DNA of 64,000 bases from the NCBI GenBank assembly GCA_026027325.1, contig JAMSLZ010000006.1:1-64000 (forward strand), given 5' to 3'. The stretch comes from Actinomucor elegans (lineage: Eukaryota; Mucoromycota; Mucoromycetes; Mucorales; Mucoraceae). Under the pieces are notes generated by a model. That model was not told where the DNA came from. It saw only the letters and a list, made by a program, of their open reading frames with translations, and ran no database searches. The position numbers and the translations under genes are program-made. Positions 8,436 to 21,032 of the stretch are shown here, in pieces; positions within the stretch are counted from its first letter, which is position 1; each line of letters begins with the position of its first letter.

Positions 8436-9854
8436 GTGGCTCTAATCAAGAAAGACCCCAACGGTCCAAACATACCTACCAAGTACTCATATCAAGACCA
8501 TATGTTGTTCCATGAGGGCGCACTCTGCGTACCAGATAACAACCATATCAAGAAACTCATTTTAGAAGAATGCCACGATTCTCCAGCTGCAGGTCATTTC
8601 GGCATAGCAAAAACCTACGAACTTGTTACCAGGAACTACTATTGGCCCACACTTAGGAAATACATCAAGGACTATGTCTCTGGATGCGATACATGCATAC
8701 GCAACAAAAACCACCATCATAAGCCTTATGGTTTACTGTCGCCATTGCCTATCCCCGACTCTCCTTGGACTTCCGTTTCAGTAGACTTCATAACGCAGCT
8801 ACCACCGTCCAATACATATACTTCCATTTGCGTTTTCGTTGACCGATTCTCCAAAATGGCACTCTTCGTCCCCACATTTGATCAAATCGATGCAGAAGGA
8901 ACTGTCAAACTCTTCATCACCCATGTCTTTAGCCAATACGGCCTACCAAACGATATTGTATCAGATCGAGGAGTCGTCTTCACATCCAAGTTTACCCAAG
9001 CAATGCTCAAAAAGCTTAATGTCAAGCAAAAGTTATCCACGGCGTTTCATCCACAAACAGACGGCCAAACTGAACGCGTCAATTCTATACTTGAACAGTA
9101 TCTACGTTGTTTCATCAACTATCAACAATCCGATTGGGATGAATACTTACCTATTGCCCAGTTTGCATACAATAACTCAAAGCACTCGTCTACAGATACT
9201 TCACCATTCTATGCAGTATACGGTTACCACCCACGTCTATCAGTAGCATTGCCGCTCACCACGAAAAACCAAACCCTAGCTGATAAAAGAATAGAACACA
9301 TCCACCATATCCACGAGGAAATGCGTTTCCACATCGCCACTGCCCAAGAGAAACATGCGTTTTTTCATAATAGAAACGTCATTCCAAGCCCCACGTACAA
9401 TATTGGAGACAACGTATGGCTCTCCTCCAAGAATATCAAGACTCAACGTCCAGCCAAGAAATTAGATCATAAGCGTCTAGGACCATTCAAGATTACCGCC
9501 AAGATAGGCTCCAGGTCATTCAAGTTAGCACTTCCACACACCATGCGTATACATCCAGTCTTCCATGTAAACCTATTAGAACCATTCAAGAAAGATAAAA
9601 TCCAAGATCGTCATCCAAAAGAACTACCGCCCATTGTTGTCAATAACCACCATGAATTCGAAGTAGAAAAAATTATCGATTCACGTATCCACCGAAACCA
9701 GCTGCAATACCTAGTCCATTGGAAAGAATACAATGTAATGGATCGTACCTGGGAACCACTCAAGAACCTCTCCCATTGTCAAGACCTTATCAAGAAATTC
9801 CACGTACAACATCCAAGTCGACCCCATAGCAATCTCAACAGAGCTCGATCCTAA
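8436..9854 (+). pseudogene. Ty3 integrase with C-terminal chromodomain (separated 3' half of pol)
   Basis: The H2C2 zinc-binding N-terminus (HDSPAAGHFG ... CDTCIRNK) is followed by the integrase core with D in SVDFITQLP, D in VSDRGVVFTSKF and E in GQTERVNSILEQYL. A GPF-like C-terminal domain (GPFKITAKIG) follows, then a chromodomain near the end (HEFEVEKIIDSR, VHWKEYN, RTWEP). It would strand-transfer retroelement cDNA. The frame is open but cut off from the rest of pol by element B; the ATG at 8424 lies inside the element B repeat and is fortuitous. Confidence 0.88.
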
Positions 9855-9866
9855 GAAGGGAGATCA

Positions 9867-10203
9867 TGTCATGAACCAATCATTAGTCCACGTGCTTCCA
9901 AGACATCCATGCATCACGTCACGTTACCATGACTCATGTTTCTAGTTTCAGACGCGTAATCTGAAACCGTGAGATTGTTTCAGTCAGTGAAACAATCACC
10001 AATCAGACCCATGTTCCAAGTTGATTAAGTAATCCATGTTTCATCATTGAAAAGGTATAAATAAGATCTACATTTGTAGCCATCTTTACCTTTGTCAATT
10101 ATCCTAGTCTTAACCCTAGTCATATTACTACTCAAATAAACTTACCTTTACCACTTACACTTGTCGATATTCTGTCCACGCCTTGTATAGCCAGTACCTG
10201 ACA
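9867..10203 (+). repeat. 3' LTR of the truncated Ty3 element
   Basis: 337 bp, starting TGTCATGAACC and ending TACCTGACA, directly after the purine-rich tract. A TATA-like word (GGTATAAATAAG) lies at about 10051. The next bases (GTAAC...) are the repeat R target; the left copy of R shows the unoccupied site at about 2036. Confidence 0.85.
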
Positions 10204-10394
10204 GTAACATCAATGAATTCACCGCCTGTACAAAACTTGTCGATATTTTTCAGTCCTTCATTACCAGGTTAGTGTTCTGTTGATTCTAAATAGGCTACTA
10301 ACGCATTGGTACACCGTCATGTATACTATCCAATTCCTCGGTCCCCAAGCAAACCCATGGGTAGCATTTTCTACCAACAATGTAGTAATGCTTC
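10204..10394. repeat. Segmental repeat R, right copy, proximal part
   Basis: Matches 2036-2226. It ends in CTTC, the first copy of the CACTA target duplication. The other part of this copy resumes at 17774. Confidence 0.85.
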
Positions 10395-10720
10395 CACTAT
10401 GGCGAAAATATTGTCGGTTTTTTGCCCAAAAGTTGATAATATTAGGGGTAAAATCGACTATAGTTCTGCTAATAATTATTGTCAATTTCTAGGCAGTGTT
10501 TTTTCGGCGGTTGATAATATTAGTGACTCTTATTCGATAATATTATGGGTAAATACTATAATATTAAGGGTTTTCCTTCAATATTATTATGGGTAAATTG
10601 TATAATAGTAGTGGTTTCCAGTCAATAATAGTATGGATTAATCCCTCCATATTGATGATTTATAATCAATATTATTATTAGTTTTCTATCATATATTCAC
10701 AATACACTACTAATAATATT
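10395..10720. repeat. CACTA left end with subterminal repeats
   Basis: After the terminal inverted repeat come several scattered copies of short words such as GATAATATTA and ATATTATGGGTAAAT in both orientations. Related words (AATATTATGGGTA, TTAGTAGGTAAAT) recur in the last 200 bp before 17773. Subterminal repeats of this kind usually bind the element's own proteins. Bases 10720-11697 hold no gene I can support. Confidence 0.6.
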
Positions 10721-11697
10721 ATAGTCATTTTGGTTATTCAGATAATAATTTAATTGCTATTTTTTTTATTTATATAATATATAACTTCAACAGATATTAC
10801 TCTAATACACACTAGCCTTCAATAGCTGAATATACAATAACCAGCTTTCTATCACACACGAACAGTATTTAACTTACCTTATTGTCATACAAGTATAAAA
10901 GAATTTATGTCCCACTGGCAAGTAACAGGTAAATGAATTAAGCAAATAACTGTATAAATAATGTCAGTTATCGTTGATGAAACAATATTTTAAGAGTATA
11001 TTTGAACTAACCTTTAGAAGAATGGCCCACGCTTGTATAATAGCATATTTTAATCATCTTTTCCTAAAGTAAGTAATGATTAGATTCTTGAATGAAACTC
11101 GCTATTGCTACAGACTTACCAACACTATATCAGACACAATCAATTATAATTCACTGGGCTACAGTTTTAATAGTCTTCGTCTTGTATATATACACAACTA
11201 AATCTATTATAACAGTATTAGATTAATATACAAAGAAATTAATGGATTAGTAATCATTGCACTTACTTAATGGTTATTAGCTTTAAAACTAATAGTAAAG
11301 GTTCAAAAGCTATATGGCATTACTGGCTATAAGTATTACTGAAGTGGTATAAGTATTTAAGAATACAAGTCAGTATAAGAATATAAGCAGTATGAATGAC
11401 GACGTATTTATAGATAATTACGACATTAAGAACGAGGGAAATATTCGAAAGCTTGGAAAAAAAAACACAATTACAAGCTGACATTGAGGTTAATTCCTAT
11501 TATACAGAAGCTTCAGTTAAAGTGTTGTGCGCAATAAGAGTGACAAATGTCAAGAAACCTTACGTTTAATGTGCCAATTTAGCAAACGAAAAAAAAGAAA
11601 GAAACTCAAGATTGGTGTAAAAAAGTTTTTCTTAATACTGAAAAGCCGCAGAAAAATGCTACGTCAGCTACTTAAACCAATAAAAAAACGTCTATAT

Positions 11698-12780
11698 TTA
11701 TTTCGTTTTTTTTGTATTTTTCTTAGAGCGTGGTTTACGCTTATTGGAATCCGCTTCTTTGGAACGATTGTCAGATCCAGCCTCCTCATCTTCACCAACG
11801 TCAGGTTGAACCGTAATGGCTTTTCTTTTCGTTGATGAGCGAGCAGAATGTAGATCCAACAAGCTAGCAATTGGAGATGCAAGACCAACTGGAGCAACAG
11901 AAGTAGCTAGACGATCAACAAGGATATGCTGATTATCCACACTATTTGCATAACAAGCATATTAATAAAGATATAAAAACAGAAATAAAAAAGCATCTAA
12001 CCTGAAGAACGATTCAATCTCATTGTCTTCAACAGATTCTTGATTTTGTTGACTTTCACCTTCTTCAGCAGAATTACTTCTGGTACGTACAGTCTTCTTG
12101 TTTTTGAGTGCTTCAGATAAAAGTAACTTGGCAGCCCACATCTCTACACAGAGATGCAGATGCAAGCCCACATCTAAAGCACGTTTCTCTAAAAGCAAAG
12201 CATAACGTTCTTGAATGCTGGTATCCTCTTCGCCAATTTCACTCCAAGTTTTACCAACAATATTTATATTTGCCCTTTCCATGTCTTTCAAGACATCTCT
12301 TGCCAAGTATTTCAACGTATTGTATTGCGGTTGAACATCATCATCGGTCAGTTCATTTTGTTGGCCTTTTATATACTTGAGGTGTTTCAAGAGGGCATAT
12401 AACCTTAATGGTGCAGAAGGGGTGACATTTGTCTTGGTTGCCTTTTGTTGATAACGCACTTTTGCTTCTTCTAGCACTTTTGGGATTGACCGTTTACTAC
12501 GTAAATTAGGATTCAAAGCATTTGCAATTGCTTCTCGTTCAGCTATATATGACAAGCTAAGAGGTTAATAAAACTGAATGTAGTAACATGCTTCAGATAT
12601 GATTGTACCATCGTCAAGTGCTTGTTCAATTTCTTCGTTAGATGAAACCCTCGAAGCTTCTCGAGGAAATAGAGGTGCTAATATTTGGATCAAATCTTGA
12701 ATTAAACGACGGTTGATTAAGATTTCTTGTTCAATCTTCTCAAAGTAGACGCTCCAATTATTGTTGTTGTTGTTTGACAT
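11698..12780 (-). CDS. CACTA accessory protein (second gene of the element)
   Basis: A minus-strand gene divergent from the transposase, with a 405-bp shared upstream region. The first exon starts at 12780 (MSNNNNNNWSVYFEKIEQ). A long exon ends at 12002, followed by a clear intron 11942-12001 and a last exon 11698-11941 ending in a basic Lys/Arg-rich tail (about RKPRSKKNTKKTK). The join between the first two exons near 12560-12590 is not resolved with canonical sites, so a non-standard or broken junction is possible. No domain is recognised. By position it may correspond to a TNPA-like DNA-binding partner, which is inference. Confidence 0.55.
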
Positions 12781-13185
12781 AGCTATAAAGTAAATATATT
12801 ATAAAGAAAAGTGATTGAATGATTTGAGCTATTTAACTGTTTTATAAGCGTACTTTACCATTTATCCATTAGTAATCCTTACTAATGTCCAAAGAGCTTT
12901 CTGGAAAGTAAGCTTACTGACAGGTATGACTGACTTGGAAAGGAATTAGCTTGATTAGAAATCATAAGGATCCATTAAAATGTATTCGATATCTGAATAA
13001 TCTGGAAGGCTGAGTAATATGAAAAGCTGATTAGTTCAAAGGATTCAACAGCCTAAAACAATGAATTACCATTGAGAACTCTGTCAATTGTAGACCAAGC
13101 AAACGTATTTAAGACCTGCTTTTTCTAAACAACAAAACCGCTATTCATTAATTCGATATATTTACTTGTTTTTACTTATCTTTAA

Positions 13186-16158
13186 ATGGGCAAAGTTTCC
13201 TCTTCTGCTACACCATATAAATATACTTGCGCTACTTGTTTGAGGCCATTCAAAACTGTTAAAGCTAGGAGTAATCACTATAGCCATAATCGTGATCATA
13301 GAAAACAAAGGGTCGTCCAAACGCAAGAAGCTAGCATTCCTGTCCAAGGTGAGTTAACAGATATATTACTAAAGCTTTTAATTTAACAATATACCTTGTT
13401 TGAAATAGAGCCTACTCCAATTGCTTACAACGTCAAATCCTCGGATCAAAACCTTTTCACCAATACGGAATTAAATAGCATCCAATTGAGAGATATTTGC
13501 GACACGTATGGTATTCCTCGAGAGGCTCAAAGAGAACTTGTCTATCTAATGCGTACCATAATCAAAAACAATGAAGAGAGCCGTAAAACCGATGGATTGG
13601 GTATGTATCTATTCAAATAGAGTTAAAAAAAAAGTACTTATCAGCTTTTATTCCCATTATATATAGGTTACCTACCATCCACTCTCATGTTCCCTGATAC
13701 CTTGGATCGTACTCTTAAAGCAAAAACCAATATTCAATGTCATTTTCATGATGTCTGCGTCAATGGTTGCATGCTGTTTGAAAAGGAAGATATAGAGACT
13801 ATTCAATGTAAAAACCCTGCTTGTAAAGAAAATCGCTTTGATGATCATGGTAAACCTCGTCGCTCTATGAAGATGCTTCCTATTGGTGAACAAGTCGCTC
13901 AAATGCTTGCGAATGCAAAGACAAGAGACTTGATGAAATACCGCTACAACTATAAATCAACTGACGGTGAATATAAAGATTACTTTGATGGTGCAGCATA
14001 CAAGTACTTTAAGGATAATAGCATTCTGTTTTCCGGTGAAGATGATGTCGCAATGGTTCTTTTTGTCGATGGTTTCTGTACTAGCAAGAATCATAAAGGG
14101 GACAAGTTAACAATCATCCATCTCTTGAATATGAACATTCCCCCAGAATACCGCTACCAAGACGAATACATGCTTCAATTGGCGATCTTGCCAGGTCCAA
14201 ACTACCCAAAGTACATGCATACCTTTTTAAAGCCTATTATTGATGAGTTTCATGCTCTGTCTACCAAAGGCATGCTTGTACAAAAGGATGGTGTAATTGT
14301 TTGTCAAGCTAAAGTCAACTTGGTGATGGCTACTGGTGATCTTCCTGCTGCAGCTGAGCTTGCAAATCATATTGGTCATATGGCTACGTTTGGTTGCCGT
14401 ATTTGTCGTGTCCAAGCTGAACGTCATGATTATCATAATTGTTTTTTAACGATCGACAATGAGATCAGAAGCAGAAACGATTTCATTTCCCCAGATGCAG
14501 CGAATGTAAGTACTATAATCAGCATTAATCTTTACAAGTTTTTAACATTTCTTTTTCTTTTTACCTCATAGAGCTACAGTATCAAGTCTGCAACACCATT
14601 TGCAATACTTCCCAGTTTTACTGGCGCTACTTTTTTTGGTTTAGACGAAATGCATCTTCTCGGACAAGGTATCGCTCAACACGTATTCAATATGCTGACA
14701 GTCGACATGGGTAAAGAGTACAATGCAGCAAGAAAAACTCGATATAAGCCCAATGAAGATGAATTGAGTGATGCCCGATTGAAGTCTGCTGATGAATGGC
14801 CGTATACTTTCTATATTCCAAAATTATCGCTCATCAAAATTGGTAAACTTGTTGAAGCTTCTAGAGCCACTGTACCGACATCCTTTTCATCCAAATGGGA
14901 AGATCCAATTATCAAGAGTGGTGGCAAACGTGCTGTTGACTGGATTGATATTTTCTTATATATGATTCCCACCTTGTTCGTTCCTGAATTGATTCAAGAA
15001 TCCGCTAAGAAACCATTGATTCATCTGACAAAAGCTGTCGCATTGGCTCTTAAATGGGAACTTTCTATTGAAGACCTTATTCTGATGGAAAGGTAAATAT
15101 ATTTTTTTTGTACTCATAAATCTAGTTTACTTACATACTTTCCAAAGATATATCAAAGAATGGCAAGAATTTTTGTTGGCAGAAATCAAGGCAAAGCGTA
15201 TTCATTCCGGTGTATTCAAGCCTGTTCAACACTACCTTTCGCATATAGTCTATATGATCAAACAACAAGGTGTGTTGAGAGCATATTCCGCCCGATCAAT
15301 GGAAAGAAGCATCGGAAAATACAAAAAGCTCATCAAGTCAAAGGTTGATGCTGGCGCAAACGCTGGTAATATCTTGGAAAGACTCATAACGCGTAATCAT
15401 ATAAACAGCCAGACTTGGGATGTTCATACTGAGCTTGACCTGATCACTCCTCGAAAATACAGCGAATCCACTTTCAGGAATAACCCTTCTGGTGATGCTA
15501 GTGATCCACAATTATGGGCTCCCTTTAGTAATATTTCAGTGGATACTCTTCCCTTTGGTGTCTCCACTCAAACTTTTTTGAAGGCGCTATTGCATTACTA
15601 TCGCCGTACTGAAGCAAATGGTGTAAATATTGCTGAAATTGATTCGTTGAATAGTATTTCCATCGCTGGTCGTGCCTGGGCATATGGCAATGTATATACG
15701 TCTACCATGTATAAAAGCCATATAAATGAATATCGTCGAGGAAACAATTACGTGATGATCACTGCCAGCTACTTGAAGTAAGTAATTAGCTCAAGAACAA
15801 AAACCTCTTTGATTAACCAACCTTTGTTAATAGTCGAAATAATTCCATTCGTGAAAGCTGGTTCATTGGTTCTATCGTTTTCTTTTTCGAGCATTCATTC
15901 AATGGTAGACCACAGTATTTGGCTTTGGTTGATTTAGCGAAAAAGAATGCAACTACCAAATATGACAAGACTATTGCTTTGGTTGAGCTGCACAGTAGCG
16001 GTGCACACAGTTACGCTGTCTGTCGGTTTGAAGATATTGTTGCCAGTGTAGGTCTTGTGCGTTCAAGTGAATCTAATGAGAAAGAGTTCAAGATCATCTC
16101 TCATCATATATTTAAACAAGATCTAGAGCAAAATGCTGGCATATTAAGTCGTTTGTAA
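13186..16158 (+). CDS. CACTA transposase (Tnp2/Transposase_21-like), six exons
   Basis: Exons 13186-13348, 13409-13600, 13667-14505, 14572-15092, 15148-15777 and 15834-16158 join in frame to 889 residues; introns are 55-66 bp with GT-AG ends. The N-terminus has a C2H2-like finger (CATCLRPF, then HYSHNRDH). The central part has the typical order of CACTA transposases: LFVDGFCTSKN, ILPGPNYPKY, FLKPIIDEF, then an ATGDLPAAAELANHIGH block followed by CRICRVQAERH. It would cut the ends at 10395 and 17773. No stop or frameshift was found, so the gene may still be functional. Catalytic residues beyond the first Asp were not assigned. Confidence 0.85.
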
Positions 16159-17773
16159 ATAGCATGAAGACAAGAGCAAAAAGCGTTTTATTTTGAAATA
16201 AAATTGTTCTCTGAATTGATTATGTATTTAAACCACCGAAAATAATATAAAGCTTCCCTCCAAAAGGACTTCATCATAATATAGCAAAAGTAAAATAGGT
16301 ATTTACACTTTCTGTAGTAGATATAAACTATAGATAATTTAACTCGTTTTTATATATCATGTTATTAATTCGAGAGAAAGGTATTAGCAATCTTGCAACA
16401 GAATGTAAAAACATTTCTTAATCAAAAATTTAACCCATTTCCCTGATGTTTAAGAAATTATTTCATAATATCAGAAATATAGAACCAGGATAACCCAAGT
16501 TATACAGTTCTATATTCATCATTCAATAATGTTAATTGACTATTTAGTTGCTCCAGTTAATCTTTAAAACCAAATGTAAAATATGATTAATGCTCTTGTT
16601 TATCTTTATAGTAAAATTAGTTTATTATCAAGCAATGCGGATTAATTTTCCAACAGACAGCAAAAATGTTCATCGATTGTAGTTTTCTAGCACCTAAAAA
16701 AACGTGCATGTTTTTGAAGCTTTCGATCGTCATTAAGAATTCTATCATAATCATCAATTACTCGAAAGTCCAAAAACGAACGCGTTTTTTTGTAGTTTGA
16801 GAAGTGGATATATGATTTTGACAATAAATCATCTAGTTAAATAACCGCCTAGCAATAATGACTAAGATTACTGGCAATTAATAATCGCTACTTGACCTAT
16901 TTTTTTTTTACACAATAATTTATCTCTTTTTTTACGCAATATATTTCTTTTTTTTTACGCAATGTATTTCTTTTTTTTTTAACGCAATGTATTTTCTTTT
17001 TTTCTTTCTTTCTTTCTTTATTCTATAATTTTACTAAACATAAAATTGAGTAAATTAGACACTTAATGGCAGCTCATTCTTAATGTCATTCAGCATTTTA
17101 AATACACAGCTATTAGCCAAAGGCTAAATCACGGCAATGAAAGTGCTCAGCTTATTAAATGGAACTAGCGATTCGTTCTTGTTTCCAAAAGAGTAATTTA
17201 CAAGAGAATTTTTTGCAACCTGACCTGTATAAGAGACTTTTCAACGAATAATAAACGCATTTGAAAGACAATTGTTCAACATTATTTTTGACAAACGTTG
17301 AAATTAAACGTTTCTAGGAATTTACATAAAAGATCGTTGAAACGAAAAGCAGAGTTCATTTTAGTAAATAAAATAAACGAGGATTATGTTGTTGCGTACA
17401 AGCATCAGAATTTCATGTACTCATTTATAAGAAGTTTGCAAGATTTGGCTTTCATCGGCAAAAGACAAGAATACATAAAAATTGTTTGCAAATAAAATGG
17501 AGTTCAGGCTTTTCTTTCTTATTGTCAATTTATGTTATAATATTGACTAAACCCATAACATTATTGTCTGCTTTCCACTAATATTAGGAGTAACCACTAA
17601 TAAATGAGCAAAGCACTGTTAATTGCGCAGCCATAGAAAATAATTGCTCTAATTTCATTGGTTCGCAGATTATTATTAGTAGGTAAATCTATAGTATTAG
17701 TAGGTAAATGATAATAAAATCGTCGTTTTACCACATAATATTATGGGTAGCACACAATATTTTCGCCATAGTG
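16159..17773. other. CACTA 3' non-coding region
   Basis: No supported gene. It contains a T-rich stretch with short tandem words (TTTTTTACGCAATGTATTTC) at about 16905-17020, and subterminal repeats in the last 200 bp before the right inverted repeat. Confidence 0.6.
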
Positions 17774-18302
17774 CTTCTGTTGTCGTATTCCATAATTAGT
17801 TTTTTTTTTTAATAATCCAAGCAATGTTAACTTCAGATAGGGTGTTTCTTCTGCCGGTTGCCTTATTGCTACTACCAACGTCGTTTGTAGCATTCATCCT
17901 TGGATCCGAGCCATGGTGCTACCAAAAGTAAGCTTTTGCCATATTGCAGGTCCAACTCTTCAAGGCTAATCAAAATACGCGATTTTAATTTAATAAGCAT
18001 GTTATATTTTAGGTCAATATTTTTGAGAAACATTTTAATTCACAAGATTTTTTTACAAAATAAAAAAATGTTAAAAGTATATTATTTAATACAATTAATA
18101 CTATTTTCATAAATACAAGTATATAACCTTCAGCCACAATTCAACGAGTATAAATACAAGCTAGAAGAACTAGTTAGAAAGAATTAATAAATTTAAGTTG
18201 AATGAACTATAACCAAGTTATAATCGACTTACTACCTGCTTTTATCTTAATTTTACCGCACGACTTATCTTCGATGATAGATAGTTTATGAAGGTTAGTT
18301 GC
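17774..18302. repeat. Segmental repeat R, right copy, distal part
   Basis: Resumes with CTTCTGTTGTCG and matches 2227-2761 with few differences. 18122-18260 is the LTR1 3' half. Unlike the left copy, it continues through LTR2 sequence to 18431. Confidence 0.85.
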
Positions 18303-18431
18303 ACTAAGCATTGATTTCCATATATATCTTTTAACCGACGTTACAAAGCTGTCAAAGCGCAAGCTGAGTATAAGCATTGTCGAACGTTGACCTGATTGGA
18401 GACGGAAACTGAACAAGTCATGTTTACAACA
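18261..18431 (+). repeat. LTR2 3' fragment
   Basis: Matches the second half of the LTR2 copies at 20568-20930 and 38417-38780 and ends CATGTTTACAACA. LTR1 sequence ends (TTTTACCGCA) immediately upstream, so LTR1 had inserted into this LTR2. Confidence 0.75.
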
Positions 18432-18549
18432 CTATAGCCTTAAGTAATTCTGGAGTGTCTTTTTCATTACCTCTAGCTTTAGGCTTAATATTGCTTATTT
18501 TACATCATTCCCAAGCCAAATATATTTCAACTTTAAGGTATCCCTGTTT

Positions 18550-19352
18550 CTAGCCCTAACCCTATCTCTGAAGGTAAACCCTTTCTCATGTGGTGTGATT
18601 AGCTCTCTCAGCTTACGAGTGTTATAAACCTGAGGTATGCCTTGTGCAAACCCTAGCCCTAGCCCTCAGGGTACTACCCTTTCGCATGTGGTGTGATTAG
18701 CTCTTTCAGCCTACCAGTGTTATAAACCTGAGGTATGCCTTGTGCAAACCCTAGCCCTAGCCCTCAGGGTACTACCCTTTCGCATGTGGTGTGATTAGCT
18801 CTTTCAGCCTACCAGTGTTATAAACCTGAGGTATGCCTTGTGCAAACCCTAGCCCTAGCCCTCAGGGTACTACCCTTTCGCATGTGGTGTGATTAGCTCT
18901 TTCAGCCTACCAGTGTTATAAACCTGAGGTATGCCTTGTGCAAACCCTAGCCCTAGCCCTCAGGGTACTACCCTAACTTTATTCCTATCCTGTCCTTTAC
19001 CTTATTTCTAATCTTAGTCTTAATTCTGATCTTATCCCTAGTCCTCAGTGTACTACCCTTTCTCATGTGTTGTAATTAGCTCTTTCAGCTTACGAGTGTT
19101 ACAAACCTGAGGTATGCCATGTGCAAACCCTAGTCCTAGCCCTCAGGGTATTACCCTTTCGCATGTGGTGTTATTAGCTCTCTCAGCTTACGAGTTTTAT
19201 AAACATGAGGTATGCGTTATGCAAACCCTAGCCCTAGCCCTCATGGTACTAGCTTTTCGCATGTGGTGTGATTAGCTCTCTCAGCCTATGAGTGTTATAA
19301 ACCTGTGGTATGCCTTTTGCAAACCCTAGCCCTAGCCCTCAGGGTATTACCC
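18550..19352 (+). repeat. 98-bp subtelomeric tandem repeat with variant telomere core
   Basis: Units beginning CAAACCCTAGCCCTAGCCCT recur at 18647, 18745, 18843, 18941, 19124, 19222 and 19320, exactly 98 bp apart except for one gap of 183 bp. The first three full units are nearly identical; outer ones are diverged. Each holds telomere-like CCCTAG words and a small palindrome (CCCTCAGGGTACTACCCT). The unit after 18941 is interrupted by telomere-like C/T-rich sequence. Confidence 0.9.
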
Positions 19353-20567
19353 TAGTCATACAAACCCTAATCATATTTTAATCCTAATTCTAATCATATG
19401 TCTAATCCTAATTATTCATCTAATCCTAAGTTTAATCCTAATTATAACCCTATTTCTTTTCCCTGTCCCTATTCCTTACCTTATGTATTGTTCTAATCCT
19501 ACATTAATCATGATCTTATTATCGTCTTGATATCTTTTTTATCTTTAACATTGTTCCTTATTGTATTTTAATCTTCATTCTAATTCTTACCCTTATCCTA
19601 TCTTGTTTTTTGCCCTAATATTAATTAAATTCAAAATCTTAATTTGTCCCTAATTCTAATATTAATCTATTCTTATTTCTTAATTCTATTTCAATTCTAT
19701 TTCTATTCTTATTCCTAATTTTAGCCTTTGTTTAATCCTAAGCTATAATATTGTCCCTTATCCTTATTACCCTCTCTTTCGTCTTAATCTAATTTAACTC
19801 TATTCATCTTAATTCTGTTTTTAATCTTAATCTTGACTTATTTTCTAATCCTAATCTCTTCTCTGACTTTAATTATACTCTTATCTTTATCTCTATATAA
19901 CACTAATTTTAACATTAACTTTCATATTAATACTCTTCCTATGCCCATTTTTTATTATTATTTATTTCATATCCTATTTTAACCTTAATCCTAATTCTTT
20001 CCTAACCCTAATTATTGCCTTAATTTATCTAAAGTCTAATATTATTTATCTGCGTAATTCATTAATTTATTGTTATATTAACCCCTTCTAAATTATTATC
20101 TATATTATTTATTTGTCCCTAACATGATTATGTTTATACTCTATCTAAATTATTTGATTATTTGTTGTTGTTTCTATATTTACTATTATTTTTATATCAT
20201 ATATTATAATTGTTATCCTTTCCTATTTATAACTCTATATTTATTTCTTATTCTTAATCTTTCTTTTATTATTTAATTCTATTCCTTATTTTTTCCTTAA
20301 TCTTATTCATTATCCTACATTATTTCTCTATCTGTTCTTACTATTATTCATATATTATCTATATCTATACATATATCCCTTCCTTTTTTTATCTTGGTTC
20401 AAATCTTTTTTCTTTTTCTTATGATTTTCCTTTCCCTTGTTTATTGTTAATTAATTTATCTTCTCCTAATTCTTCTATTTTTTATACCTTTATTTTTCAT
20501 ATATCTTATTATTGTAGTTCTTTATTTATTCTTTTGTTTTTTTAACATTCTTTTTTCTTATCTTACA
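19353..20567 (+). repeat. Interstitial degenerate telomere-like tract
   Basis: 1.2 kb of C/T-rich DNA with decayed CCTAAT and CCCTAA words, in the same orientation as the terminal telomere. No gene. It ends abruptly at LTR2 (20568). Confidence 0.8.
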
Positions 20568-20930
20568 TGTTATATCGAATATAATAAAGACTGTAAAATA
20601 ACCAGACTGATAAAACGAATTGATTTATTAAAGCATTAAAATGATGAGCTATTTATACAAAATTGAAGTTCGGATTTAACTTGATATTATAGACGATTGA
20701 GTTAGTCAAAGACTGCGCTCATGGAGTTAACAAGGATTTATAGTAATCCATTCTAGTACGACTTTATATTCGGTGATAGATAGTTTATGAAGGTTAGTTG
20801 CACTAAGCATTGATTTCCATATTTATCTCTTAACCGACGTTACAAAGCTGTCAAAGCACAAGCTGAGTATAAGCATTGTCGAACATTGACCTGATTGGTG
20901 ACAGATACTGAACAAGTCATGTTTACAACA
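20568..20930 (+). repeat. LTR2 copy, solo
   Basis: 363 bp, from TGTTATATCGAATATAAT to GTCATGTTTACAACA. The flanks (TTACA and ATGCG) do not match, so one side was probably exchanged by recombination. It borders the internal telomere-like block. Confidence 0.8.
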
Positions 20931-20944
20931 ATGCGGACAGTATT

Positions 20945-21032
20945 GTAAGTCACTGTATCTTTGATAATAAAACACAGTCTCAAAAAGTACTTCTTTTAGT
21001 CTTCTTTATTATTCACTGTGCAAACACAACAG
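20945..21032 (+). repeat. LTR5 3' fragment
   Basis: Diverged copy of the last about 85 bp of the LTR of the intact Ty3 element (CACAGTCTCAAAAAGTAC ... CAAACACAACA). Nothing else recognised up to 21435. Confidence 0.65.

Larger units (their letters stand above)
5201..10203 (+). mobile_element. Ty3/gypsy chromovirus, 5'-truncated, interrupted by element B
   Basis: Remaining parts are the end of RT plus RNase H (5201-5928), integrase with chromodomain (8436-9854), a purine-rich tract (AGAAGGGAGATCA, 9854-9866) and the 3' LTR (9867-10203). The gag, protease, most of RT and the 5' LTR are missing; the truncation coincides with element A. Element B splits pol with a 3-bp duplication, and the two halves would rejoin in frame. 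Confidence 0.85.
10395..17773. mobile_element. CACTA (En/Spm-like) transposon, apparently complete
   Basis: 7379 bp. The left end reads CACTATGGCGAAAATATTG and the right end is its inverted copy ending in ...CATAGTG. It is flanked by CTTC on both sides (10391-10394, 17774-17777). The uninterrupted paralogous site at about 2222 has a single CTTC, confirming the borders and a 4-bp duplication. It encodes a spliced Tnp2-like transposase (13186-16158, +) and a divergent second gene (12780-11698, -). Confidence 0.92.

Noticed and set aside
18647..19352. CRISPR array
   Set aside because: The repeats are contiguous 98-bp units without unique spacers, in a eukaryotic subtelomere.
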